From NCBI RefSeq assembly GCF_018613535.1, contig NZ_JAGGQB010000002.1, positions 124,001 to 188,000 on the forward strand: 64,000 nt of DNA, given 5' to 3'. Each line of letters starts with the position of its first letter. Within the stretch, counting starts at the first letter, position 1. The notes below the pieces were generated by a model that was given only the letters and a program-made list of their open reading frames with translations, did no database searches and was not told where the DNA came from. Positions 26,121 through 34,818 of this stretch are shown here, piece after piece. The position numbers were made by a program, and so were the translations under genes. This stretch comes from Bacillus sp. ISL-51 (GTDB lineage: Bacteria; Bacillota; Bacilli; Bacillales; Bacillaceae).

Positions 26121-26207
26121 ATGGAAACTGAAAAAATAAATGATAGATTCCCTCCGAATGGATGAGGGTTACTCTATATGCCTTTTTGTGTTGACTCTTA
26201 ATTCCTC
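26121..26207 (+). pseudogene. Decayed third DUF600 immunity gene
   Basis: ATG 26121 opens METEKINDRF, like the METKRMQDLY start of yezG, behind a purine-rich ribosome binding site. After an internal deletion and frameshift the reading continues as SEWMRVTLYAF, equivalent to the SEWNKVVLYAE block of the paralogue upstream. The rest of the gene is missing. It shows that the immunity array was once longer. Confidence 0.65.
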
Positions 26208-26274
26208 AAAAAGTTAAAATAATTGCTTTAAATTCGAATAAATATAAAAAAAGCGTCTAGAATAAAATTTTTTT

Positions 26275-26478
26275 ATGCATTTAAGTATTGAATACGCCAA
26301 AAAAATTGATTATAGTCCTTATCGCCAACCCTATCACCTAATGTTTCTTGAAGCACCTTGCTGCAGCTAGGTCTATGGATCTTACTATAGAAGAGTAGAA
26401 ATATTTGATAGAGTTGGCGGTTTTGTCAAAGTTAATATCTATTTCCTTTGTGGCCCAGCTTCTTTACAGAAGAAATGA
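26275..26478 (+). pseudogene. Small ORF interrupted by one stop codon
   Basis: From ATG 26275 to TGA 26476-26478 one frame of 67 codons stays open except for a single TAG at 26368-26370. It includes IEYAKKIDYSPYRQPYHL before the stop and YYRRVEIFDRVGGFVKVNIY after it. The composition is protein-like on both sides, so this is probably a decayed gene or toxin tail. No ribosome binding site is evident and I do not recognise the family. Confidence 0.45.
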
Positions 26479-26519
26479 AATTAAATGGTTTCTAATTCTT
26501 GAAATATTCCCCAATGTTG

Positions 26520-26555
26520 AAACAAGGAACTCAAAACAGAATTCCTTGTTTTTAT
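26520..26555. terminator. Terminator between the immunity array and brxL
   Basis: Nine-base arms AACAAGGAA (26521-26529) and TTCCTTGTT (26542-26550). A T-run follows on the plus strand; the minus side is weaker. It separates the convergent immunity array and BREX operon. Confidence 0.75.
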
Positions 26556-26569
26556 GTTATTTCTTTAAT

Positions 26570-28627
26570 CTAGCTCACACCTAAAGCCTTAAATACCGCA
26601 TCTATCGGATCAGAATAAAAAACTGGCTGCACTTTTACCAATAAATCTGGTGGAACTGTTTGCAAATCCATAACCGATGCTGCTGGTATTAATACTTTTT
26701 TGGCCCCAGCATCTACACATACTTGTAAAGTATTTGCAAATCCCTCAACTTTGGAAATAGTACCCCCGACTGTCATATTACCAATAACGACTAAACTCTC
26801 CTGCGTTGGCTTTCCCAACGCTCCTGAGCAAAGACCAATTAATTCAGCAATCGCTAACTCATCCGTTAGGCCAATTCCTTGAAGATCACTTATGTGCATG
26901 AGATAGTCTTTTGTTTTGGTACTAATCGTATTACTAATACTTTTACTATTAGCCGTAAAGAAACGAAATGCTGTATCAAGGCTTTCCTTTGCATCACGGT
27001 TTGAACCAACACCTGATTTATCAAATTTACCGGTTCCACTAACAACTTGATTTTCGAGCTTATAAATGCCAATCATTCCAGAATGGCTATGTCCAACAAC
27101 GTAAACATGTCCTGGTTTACCCATACCTTCTGGAATTAGTTTACCTCCACCTTGTTCTGGGACTGATATGTAATGTTCCTCTAACGTTTCATTATCAATA
27201 TAAGAGAACATCACATCATAAAACTCCATTCCACCAATTTTCTTTAACTGTTCCTTAACACGTCGACGGCCCTCAAGTGCATACTCCAGTACCTCACTTA
27301 ATTCTTCTTTTGTAAAATCTCCATGTGGATAAAGGAGCTTCAACATTCCAGAAACAGTTCTCTTTACCGCATTCGTATCACGCTGGTTTAAATTATTACC
27401 TAGCTTGAAATAGCGATTAATTGCATCACTGAATGTACGTTTACGCATTTCACGGAAAAATTCTGCAAGATAATCAACAATAAATCCATATTTTTCAGTG
27501 ATAATGTCAGGTCGCATTTTCGGAATCTCCCAACCAGGAAGGTAATAGTGCATCCGATCAAAGAATGCCGAATCATTTGCCATTTCTTCAGGGAATGGTG
27601 CAAACAAGTGTAATGTTTTAATTAGTGTGTCCACACTTTGATTGATATTGCCGACAAATACCATGGAAGCAGAAGCATTCTTTTCTTCTTTACCTCTAGC
27701 AAAAGAACCTGATGCCATGTAGTCCTTCATAATTTGAATGCCGTCTTTATCTTTAAAACGGATACCCGCAACCTCATCAAAAGTAACACAGTCCCACATT
27801 CCGACAAGACCTACTTTTCTTGTAGACATATTATAAAATAGATTTGCTACGGTTGTTTGTCCACCCGAGACGAGAATCGAATTCGGTGATAACTCCTTAT
27901 ACACATGAGATTTTCCTGTACCACGAGGCCCAAGTTCACACATATTGTAATTATTTTCCACAAGAGGAACCAACCGCAGTAACAAATGCCACTTCACCCG
28001 CTCTTCTAGTTGAGTTGGTTCCATTCCTACTGAACGAATTAAGACATCAATCCATTCATCTTTTGTGAAGCTCTTTCTCCCATCAAATACCTCTTGAATG
28101 TCCATATTTGGCATTTGAATTGGTTGTAAGCTGCTAACATTAAAGGGATTTGAGTTTCGAACCTCTTCATCATAAAAATAATCAATTTTGACCATACACC
28201 ATATGCCACCGACAAGGAGCTTATCAAATTCTTTCACATACATGGATGAAATGGGAACGCCTTTTAAACCAAGGTTTGAAAACTCCGCTTCATAAGTATC
28301 AATTTTGGGATTTAATGCAACTGTTACCTTGTCAATAACGGAGTATTGGCCATATTCCCGAATGCGTGATTTTATCTTTTCTGCCTCATCAGGACGAACA
28401 AAGTTTTCGGATAGAATTTTCTTCACCCGTTCAAGGCCTTCACGAATACTGTCCTCATCGTCAGTTGCAGCATACATCCCTAGTAAATACTCCAGCACGT
28501 ATACTGGAACGTTCGCTCCCTCTTTAATAAGGGTCGTTAAATCTTTACGTACAACTCTTCCGGCAAAAACGTCATTTAACTTTTTATCTAAATCAACCGT
28601 TAATCCTTCATTCGCTCTTTCTTCCAC
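26570..28627 (-). CDS. brxL: BREX type 1 AAA+/Lon-like protein BrxL
   Basis: A 685-residue protein with an N-terminal helical region, an AAA+ core and a Lon-protease-like C-terminal domain. Walker A is GPRGTGKS near residue 235 and Walker B is in CVTFDEVAG near 280. The C-terminal NMTVGGTISKVEG and AGAKKVLIPAASV blocks follow the Lon fold, but where Lon has its G-P-S-A-G serine this protein reads GIGLTDELA, so proteolysis is doubtful. In BREX, BrxL is required for phage exclusion and forms DNA-binding ring assemblies. The start is GTG 28627 behind GGAGGAGG. It is the last gene of the operon. Confidence 0.94.
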   Translation of the reverse strand: MEERANEGLTVDLDKKLNDVFAGRVVRKDLTTLIKEGANVPVYVLEYLLGMYAATDDEDSIREGLERVKKILSENFVRPDEAEKIKSRIREYGQYSVIDKVTVALNPKIDTYEAEFSNLGLKGVPISSMYVKEFDKLLVGGIWCMVKIDYFYDEEVRNSNPFNVSSLQPIQMPNMDIQEVFDGRKSFTKDEWIDVLIRSVGMEPTQLEERVKWHLLLRLVPLVENNYNMCELGPRGTGKSHVYKELSPNSILVSGGQTTVANLFYNMSTRKVGLVGMWDCVTFDEVAGIRFKDKDGIQIMKDYMASGSFARGKEEKNASASMVFVGNINQSVDTLIKTLHLFAPFPEEMANDSAFFDRMHYYLPGWEIPKMRPDIITEKYGFIVDYLAEFFREMRKRTFSDAINRYFKLGNNLNQRDTNAVKRTVSGMLKLLYPHGDFTKEELSEVLEYALEGRRRVKEQLKKIGGMEFYDVMFSYIDNETLEEHYISVPEQGGGKLIPEGMGKPGHVYVVGHSHSGMIGIYKLENQVVSGTGKFDKSGVGSNRDAKESLDTAFRFFTANSKSISNTISTKTKDYLMHISDLQGIGLTDELAIAELIGLCSGALGKPTQESLVVIGNMTVGGTISKVEGFANTLQVCVDAGAKKVLIPAASVMDLQTVPPDLLVKVQPVFYSDPIDAVFKALGVS

Positions 28628-28645
28628 TTACGGTCCTCCTCCCTA

Positions 28646-31204
28646 TTAAAAATCGAAGTCGCTGATAATGCCCAAATTGATGTTAAATGGTATTTTTTCC
28701 ACTACAACACCTGTCTCAGTATCCTTTATGGTTAAATAATATGTTTTATTTCGATCATAAGGAATGCTCTTTAATACAAACCTTATTTTAAAAGTACGAT
28801 CAGCAGGATTATCAAACGGGCGATCTCCTATAATCGTTTCCTCGTTAGATATTACAATTCCTTCCTCATCAGCCATATAGATGACAACTGTTCGAGGGGT
28901 TGTCTTGTCTTCCACCTTTTCGGTTTGGAAAAATTCAAGATTATAAATGCTATTTGTTATCTTACGGGTTGTATTTGTAAGTTTAATATCAACTTTTTTA
29001 ATTACCTTGGCACCTTTTTGTCCAGTCCGTTTGTTTTTAAACGATAAGAGTGGGACGACAATCTCTTGCAGACTTGCACCACCATGAACAAAATTAATAC
29101 CTGAACCTTGCATTTTGTATCTGAATGTTGCCTTTGGCAAATATGCTGTTAATTGCTGCTCATTTTTTATTATGGATGACAGGTTGATAGCTAATAGTCC
29201 TGATACTTCACGCTGATCCTTTGAAAGTATATAGCGACGTTTAACTTCAATACTATCTATTGAATCTTGTCCAATCTTATCACTTTCTTCTAATTCCTCC
29301 CTTTGGTAAAGGAAACCATGATCGGCAGTAATAAACACATTTGTTCCACTCAAATCATCCCGAATAATTTTAACTAAGTCATACAATTGGTTTAATGAAG
29401 TTTCAACAGCATTAAATGTATAAACTTCTGTTGAAGCCTTATCTCCCATTGCATCAATCGTATCGTGATAGATGTATATGAGTTTTTTACCCTTAAAGGT
29501 TTCTCTTCTTCCTGCTTTATTCATTGCTAGTACATCTTGAAAATGAACAGCAATGCTTTCAGCCACCTTTGATTCAATAATCTTTTTCCGATTTTCCAAA
29601 CCAGAGGAATCTTTTCCATCAACAAATACCCTAGCATTTGTATCTATGTCAATTTCATTGTGTGGTAAGAGTGATGGCATTCCAATTTTTGTAACGGAAG
29701 GCACAACACCGAGTAATGTTTCCACATCACAAACTCCCATTGTCTCAGTATTAAGACGATCAGCCAACTCAACACCTATTTCATAACGCATCGCATCCGA
29801 AACAATAACAAAAACTCGTTCCCCATTTCTAACTTTAGAATCAATGAATGAAGAATAAAAGTCTTGCTGATTTTTTATTCCGGGCAATGACCAGTCCTGT
29901 GTCATTTCAGACTCAATCGCTTGCGACCAATGGGAACTCAGCTCACCCATATACCAGTTCGTATATAGATTTTCTACCAACATTTTTAACTTTTTCAATA
30001 AATCATGATTACTTTCTTCATCATAAGCCACATAAAACTTACGGTAATATGTATCCATTAAATGATAGTCATTTACATATGCTTGATACAAATCAATTGC
30101 CCGTCCTTGTGGGATACCTTGACGATGTTCTTTATAAAACTCATGAATTTTAACAGTGTAATAAAGTGCCTCATATATGGAAGCAAATTTATCATAGTAA
30201 TGCTTAGCTCTTCTCAATTTAATGAGTTTCGTGTATTCTTCATAATCCTCAAGCTGTGTAACCAATCCATTAGCTATGTAAATGATGATTACACGGTCAA
30301 TATATGGAAAATTATCCGCCTGTTTAAAAGTTTCAACAGGTAGATTATTGATAATGTTTGAAAGTTGAATTTCCTGCTCAGCCATTTCCGCATATTCATC
30401 AAATACCACATAGTCAGTTTTGTGGTGCATCCAATGGTCAATAAACACAACAGCATTTGTTTTATTTCGATTAGAAATGAAGTTTTCAAGATCTCTAATA
30501 TTTTCCTCTCCTACGGTTTGACCGAATGCCGTTACTATTAAATAGATGAACAATGTTTTTAGACTTTTCTTCTCCCGATCATAACCATAGTGATTAGAAA
30601 CATAATTCCAGAACACATCAATATCAAAAAACTTTTCCATAAGGGATAAGTATTTATTCTCATTGTCCTCCAGCGTGTCCAATAACACAGCCTTTAAAAC
30701 TTCTTCAAAGTCTGGAGTTTTTACGTTGCATAAAACACTCATAATAGAAAGTTCAATAATTTGCTCTGAATAGGTTTCTATATTTAATGCTGAAAACTTT
30801 CTAAAACGGTCCTTATTATTAAAGAAACGTTCATACTTTTTGATTACTGCCCGAAGTGATGGGTCTATATTCAACTCACTTAAAAAAAGTGAAATTCGAT
30901 CTGCGTAGAACGTTTTTGAATAAAAAACTGTGTCTGCTAACCAGTTGTCTTCAACGCCCAATTCCATATTTGTATAAATCAAGTAAGAAGACATAGGATC
31001 TTCTTTTTCAAGCAAATATTTCGTCTGAAACTGGTTACGATCTGTTAGCGTATGAACCTTTACTTTATCAACGGTAAGACGTTCAATGTCCTCAGTAAAC
31101 ACATTATCCTTGTCCACCCAAAACACAATCTTCCGTTGTTCCCCATCTTTTAATGGCTCATTGAATATATTTGATAATGCAGATTCAATTTGATTTATGT
31201 TCAT
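28646..31204 (-). CDS. pglZ: BREX type 1 phosphatase-fold protein PglZ
   Basis: An 852-residue protein. The C-terminal half is an alkaline-phosphatase-fold domain with metal-ligand motifs VSDAMRYE (about 465), IYHDTIDA (about 578) and ITADHGFLY (about 625). The last 130 residues form a beta-rich extension. PglZ is the defining gene of all BREX systems and is needed for both methylation and exclusion. AGGTG precedes ATG 31204. A 78-bp gap with a hairpin and a TATAAT element separates it from pglX; brxL follows after 18 bp. Confidence 0.95.
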   Translation of the reverse strand: MNINQIESALSNIFNEPLKDGEQRKIVFWVDKDNVFTEDIERLTVDKVKVHTLTDRNQFQTKYLLEKEDPMSSYLIYTNMELGVEDNWLADTVFYSKTFYADRISLFLSELNIDPSLRAVIKKYERFFNNKDRFRKFSALNIETYSEQIIELSIMSVLCNVKTPDFEEVLKAVLLDTLEDNENKYLSLMEKFFDIDVFWNYVSNHYGYDREKKSLKTLFIYLIVTAFGQTVGEENIRDLENFISNRNKTNAVVFIDHWMHHKTDYVVFDEYAEMAEQEIQLSNIINNLPVETFKQADNFPYIDRVIIIYIANGLVTQLEDYEEYTKLIKLRRAKHYYDKFASIYEALYYTVKIHEFYKEHRQGIPQGRAIDLYQAYVNDYHLMDTYYRKFYVAYDEESNHDLLKKLKMLVENLYTNWYMGELSSHWSQAIESEMTQDWSLPGIKNQQDFYSSFIDSKVRNGERVFVIVSDAMRYEIGVELADRLNTETMGVCDVETLLGVVPSVTKIGMPSLLPHNEIDIDTNARVFVDGKDSSGLENRKKIIESKVAESIAVHFQDVLAMNKAGRRETFKGKKLIYIYHDTIDAMGDKASTEVYTFNAVETSLNQLYDLVKIIRDDLSGTNVFITADHGFLYQREELEESDKIGQDSIDSIEVKRRYILSKDQREVSGLLAINLSSIIKNEQQLTAYLPKATFRYKMQGSGINFVHGGASLQEIVVPLLSFKNKRTGQKGAKVIKKVDIKLTNTTRKITNSIYNLEFFQTEKVEDKTTPRTVVIYMADEEGIVISNEETIIGDRPFDNPADRTFKIRFVLKSIPYDRNKTYYLTIKDTETGVVVEKIPFNINLGIISDFDF

Positions 31205-31228
31205 TTACTTCACCTACTTTCTCTTTAC

Positions 31229-31269
31229 ATTATAGTGCAAAGATACACCAGCAAAATACTGATGTATCT
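31229..31269 (-). promoter_or_regulatory. Hairpin and possible internal promoter before pglZ
   Basis: A stem-loop (AGATACACCAG 31241-31251, CTGATGTATCT 31259-31269, one imperfect pair) lies just upstream of a perfect TATAAT (31229-31234, minus strand). No strong -35 is visible and no T-run follows the stem, so it is not a simple terminator. It could adjust pglZ-brxL expression or transcript processing. Confidence 0.4.
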
Positions 31270-31282
31270 CCACTAGTGTTAA

Positions 31283-34200
31283 TTAAATTTTTGCGACGAG
31301 TCCTTTAAATTTTTCATAATTTACTTTAACACCATCATCTAAATCAATTTCAATTTGCATATCTGCCATATGGTGTAATAGCTCATCATATGCTTTCAAT
31401 TCATCTATTTTCTTTTCAAGGGATTTCAGTTCTTTCTTTGCATTACTAATCTCTTTTGCCGATGAATCACCGTCAATGATATTAAGCCAGTCTTTCTTTT
31501 CTGCATCCAATCTAATTTGATATTCATGCAAATAATCCGTTCGAATACGAGATAATGTCGTTTTATCATAACGGTGCATATAAATTAAACAATTAAACGC
31601 CTTTTCCTTACCAGATGTAAACAACCAGTATATTGGTCGCTTACTGTATGTCTTGATATGGTCCTTATAAAAATCATTCAAGAAATAACGACGCAGCGTT
31701 TCCTTCGGTGTTTCATCCTTTTTCCTTCCAAGTACATCTGCAACAAAATTGAGGTTTTCCGATAAAGTTTCTTCTCCAAAAGTAATTCTGATAAAGTTAA
31801 CAAACCTTGATACAATATCATCTTCAAAATGTGCACCTGGTAGAATAGGCAGAATATTATCCTTGTCTGCTTTGACTGTTTTATATCGTAAATGGTCAAA
31901 TTCACCACCAGCATATATTATTCCTTCTTCATCTAATGAATAACGGCCAAAAGAACATCCAACTACATATGAAATGAAGCTCTTTATGTCTCGTTCTAAA
32001 TCAGCCTTTCGAATTGTTACATCCTTTGCATCGACATCTGGAATGATTTCTTCATTTAAACCATAAATATCAATAATAATTCTATTGAGTTTTTCCTCGT
32101 TTGTTTTAAGTTGATTGAATTGGTCGTTAGAATAATTCTCCCAAGATTTATATGCTGATTCAATAGTTGAAGATCCATTTGAGTGTTGAAGTAACGGGTG
32201 TTTCTTAAAATTCCAAGATGTTTCGAAAGAATCCCAATCATTCTTTGAGATATATATACAATCTTGGGTAATTTGAGTTATGCTTTGCTTTCTCTCATCA
32301 ACTATAAAAGGTAAACTACCCACTGTATTAACTTCAAAATTCATAGTTGAACTTAATAATCGAAGTAAATATTCAGTAACCTTTGAATTTAATATAGCAA
32401 GCAGGAGTGGTATATTTTCTTCATCAATATTACAGATTCCTGAACCTCCACTCCCAAATAGCGAATTATTCATGTATCTACAAGCAAATTTGCTGCTACT
32501 AATTGCTGTATAAGTTAAACCCTGTTTAAAAATGAAATCCAAATTATAATTATGCGACCTTATTCTTCCTGTTTTCTCATCTTTGAAATTTCTTATTTCA
32601 TATCCGTCGTTTTCCCAATTTACAACAAACTCCATATTTCCGGCCCATTTTCTAAATGGTCCACCCTTACTATAAGGGAACCATTTTTTTTCAGACTCTT
32701 GTGCTTTAATTCTTGATTCAGCTTGTAATCCGATATTATTGAATGGAACCTCATACCATAATCTCATAAATCTATCATTATTCGCCGTTGCCATTCCAAT
32801 TCTTGTTTCAGATACTGTTTCGATTTTTTCGTTTGACCCGAAGTTTTTGATAACATTTTCACTAGCCCAAAAGGAAATTGGACTCCCAGGAATTTTATTG
32901 AAATTCGATTGATTAAATGAATAACGGTAGGAAACTGATGGATCTTTTACAGCTTCCAATGTCTTGATGGGTTGATTTTTTGCACCTTTAAAATCAGAAA
33001 GTTTAACATATTCGCCAGCTACCCCACTTAGATAGTTTCTTAAAGTAAATGTACAAATTGGTACTGTAGCACCCTCAAATCCTGAATATTCCAACTGTAC
33101 TAAACTGCTTATACTTTTACTATTTATAATACTTTTTCGCAACTTTTCATACGAAGAAATAAACATCCATACAAAAGGTGTCATAAAACCCATTTGACCA
33201 TTGTTTACTGTAGAATAATAACTTAATTCAATAAATGCTGAAAACAAGTCCGACTTAACATCTGGATAATATTTTGCCAAATAATTTGCTACTTCTGGAG
33301 TTACATAATTATTCGCAGCGTAAGGTGGATTTGAAATAAATACATTATATTTATCCCCCATAATTTTAGCCTGTTTTATTAACATACTAAACAGTGGAAT
33401 AATACGACTTTTTATTTCCTCTTCAAATAAATTCCCTTGAACTTTTTCAATAGTATTTAAACGTTCTTTTATAAAAATCCCATCACTAGATTCAAGTTTT
33501 ATGAGAGAACCAATTGCCTTTGCATCTTTAAATTGATTCACGAACAATTTTACCTTTTCAAAACTCACCCCAGAAGATTCTCCAGCTATAAATTCAATTT
33601 CTTCTTCTGTTATTGTATTTGTCTCTTGAATAGAAGCTAAATTCATCTTCAATCCATCCCGCTCAATACTCCTTAAGAAACGTTTGTTATACTCCAATGC
33701 TTTCATTATTAATGAAAAACTAGCCAATTGATATGCACGATCGTCAATGTCTAATCCATATAGATTTTTTTCTATAATTAAACGTGGAATTTCACGTTCC
33801 ATATATCCACATTTTATATATATTTCAAATAGCACATCGAACATGTAGACTAGGATATGCCCACTTCCCATTGCCGGGTCGAAACACTTAATATCCTCTA
33901 TATTTAACTCTTTATTAATATACGGAGCGAGTTTATCCCCATAATCTCGTTCTGGGTTTGGATTTTCAAGATAAAACTCCCAATGATTTATAAGATCTCT
34001 GTGCTCTGGATGAGACTCAATCCAGTAACGTCCCAGTGCATTTTGAACCATATAACGAACAATCCACTCGGGTGTAAATAACTGCGTTGCAAATGGGATT
34101 TCCTCGGGTTTATATCTCTTCTTCGCTTTAATAACACGTTCATTCTCTTCTGCAATATAGTATTGATACAACCAGCCAATTACCTCGACCTTTTTCCAGT

Positions 34201-34804
34201 TATCTTCTGGAATAATCTCAGTGCTTGTCATTTGGCGAATAAAGGAATCCGTTGCCAAAAGACCTTCTGGAAACAAGATTTCTGTATAGTCATCAATTGT
34301 TTCAAACATGAATGGCATATAACGATTCAAATCATTACAATGTTTAATAATGAGGTATTTGAACAGTTCCTCTGAGTTATTGTTCATTTTTAGCTCATAG
34401 ACATATTCCTTATCCAAATCTAAATCTAACGATAGAGCTTCTTTCATCATGTCTGGCTCTGAACTACCAGCATTGGTAGAAGAAAGTACCCTTACTTTGG
34501 TTGGTAAATATTCGTTTACCTCCATAAAGCGTAAAGCGGTGAAACGGTTAAACCAAGTATAAGCAACTTCCTCCATCACTCGCTTAAATCCAATTTGATT
34601 AATACGGTCAATTAATCTATCTCTTTGAGCCTTTTCTAACTTTGAAAGCTGTCTGCCATCTATAAAGATGGCATCTGAGCTTTCAATATCCGCTTTTTTT
34701 ATGTTGTCTTCTTTAATTCCAATCTTCATGGCTCTTGCTTCGACTTTTTTCAACAACTCTCTTCGTGCGTTCGTAGCAAAAGTCTTGAGTGCAGATTTAT
34801 TCAT
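31283..34804 (-). CDS. pglX: BREX type 1 adenine-specific DNA methyltransferase PglX
   Basis: A 1173-residue N6-adenine methyltransferase. SAM-binding motif I is DPAMGSGHIL (about 307) and catalytic motif IV is NPPYAANNY (about 490); a long C-terminal half contains the target-recognition region and a coiled-coil tail (KELKSLEKKIDELKAYDELL). It methylates a non-palindromic site to mark the host chromosome; the recognised sequence cannot be predicted here. The start chosen is ATG 34804 (MNKSALKTFA), with GAGGTG six bases upstream. An in-frame GTG overlapping that site was rejected. It is 14 bp from brxC. Confidence 0.96.
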   Translation of the reverse strand: MNKSALKTFATNARRELLKKVEARAMKIGIKEDNIKKADIESSDAIFIDGRQLSKLEKAQRDRLIDRINQIGFKRVMEEVAYTWFNRFTALRFMEVNEYLPTKVRVLSSTNAGSSEPDMMKEALSLDLDLDKEYVYELKMNNNSEELFKYLIIKHCNDLNRYMPFMFETIDDYTEILFPEGLLATDSFIRQMTSTEIIPEDNWKKVEVIGWLYQYYIAEENERVIKAKKRYKPEEIPFATQLFTPEWIVRYMVQNALGRYWIESHPEHRDLINHWEFYLENPNPERDYGDKLAPYINKELNIEDIKCFDPAMGSGHILVYMFDVLFEIYIKCGYMEREIPRLIIEKNLYGLDIDDRAYQLASFSLIMKALEYNKRFLRSIERDGLKMNLASIQETNTITEEEIEFIAGESSGVSFEKVKLFVNQFKDAKAIGSLIKLESSDGIFIKERLNTIEKVQGNLFEEEIKSRIIPLFSMLIKQAKIMGDKYNVFISNPPYAANNYVTPEVANYLAKYYPDVKSDLFSAFIELSYYSTVNNGQMGFMTPFVWMFISSYEKLRKSIINSKSISSLVQLEYSGFEGATVPICTFTLRNYLSGVAGEYVKLSDFKGAKNQPIKTLEAVKDPSVSYRYSFNQSNFNKIPGSPISFWASENVIKNFGSNEKIETVSETRIGMATANNDRFMRLWYEVPFNNIGLQAESRIKAQESEKKWFPYSKGGPFRKWAGNMEFVVNWENDGYEIRNFKDEKTGRIRSHNYNLDFIFKQGLTYTAISSSKFACRYMNNSLFGSGGSGICNIDEENIPLLLAILNSKVTEYLLRLLSSTMNFEVNTVGSLPFIVDERKQSITQITQDCIYISKNDWDSFETSWNFKKHPLLQHSNGSSTIESAYKSWENYSNDQFNQLKTNEEKLNRIIIDIYGLNEEIIPDVDAKDVTIRKADLERDIKSFISYVVGCSFGRYSLDEEGIIYAGGEFDHLRYKTVKADKDNILPILPGAHFEDDIVSRFVNFIRITFGEETLSENLNFVADVLGRKKDETPKETLRRYFLNDFYKDHIKTYSKRPIYWLFTSGKEKAFNCLIYMHRYDKTTLSRIRTDYLHEYQIRLDAEKKDWLNIIDGDSSAKEISNAKKELKSLEKKIDELKAYDELLHHMADMQIEIDLDDGVKVNYEKFKGLVAKI

Positions 34805-34818
34805 TCCATTCACCTCAA

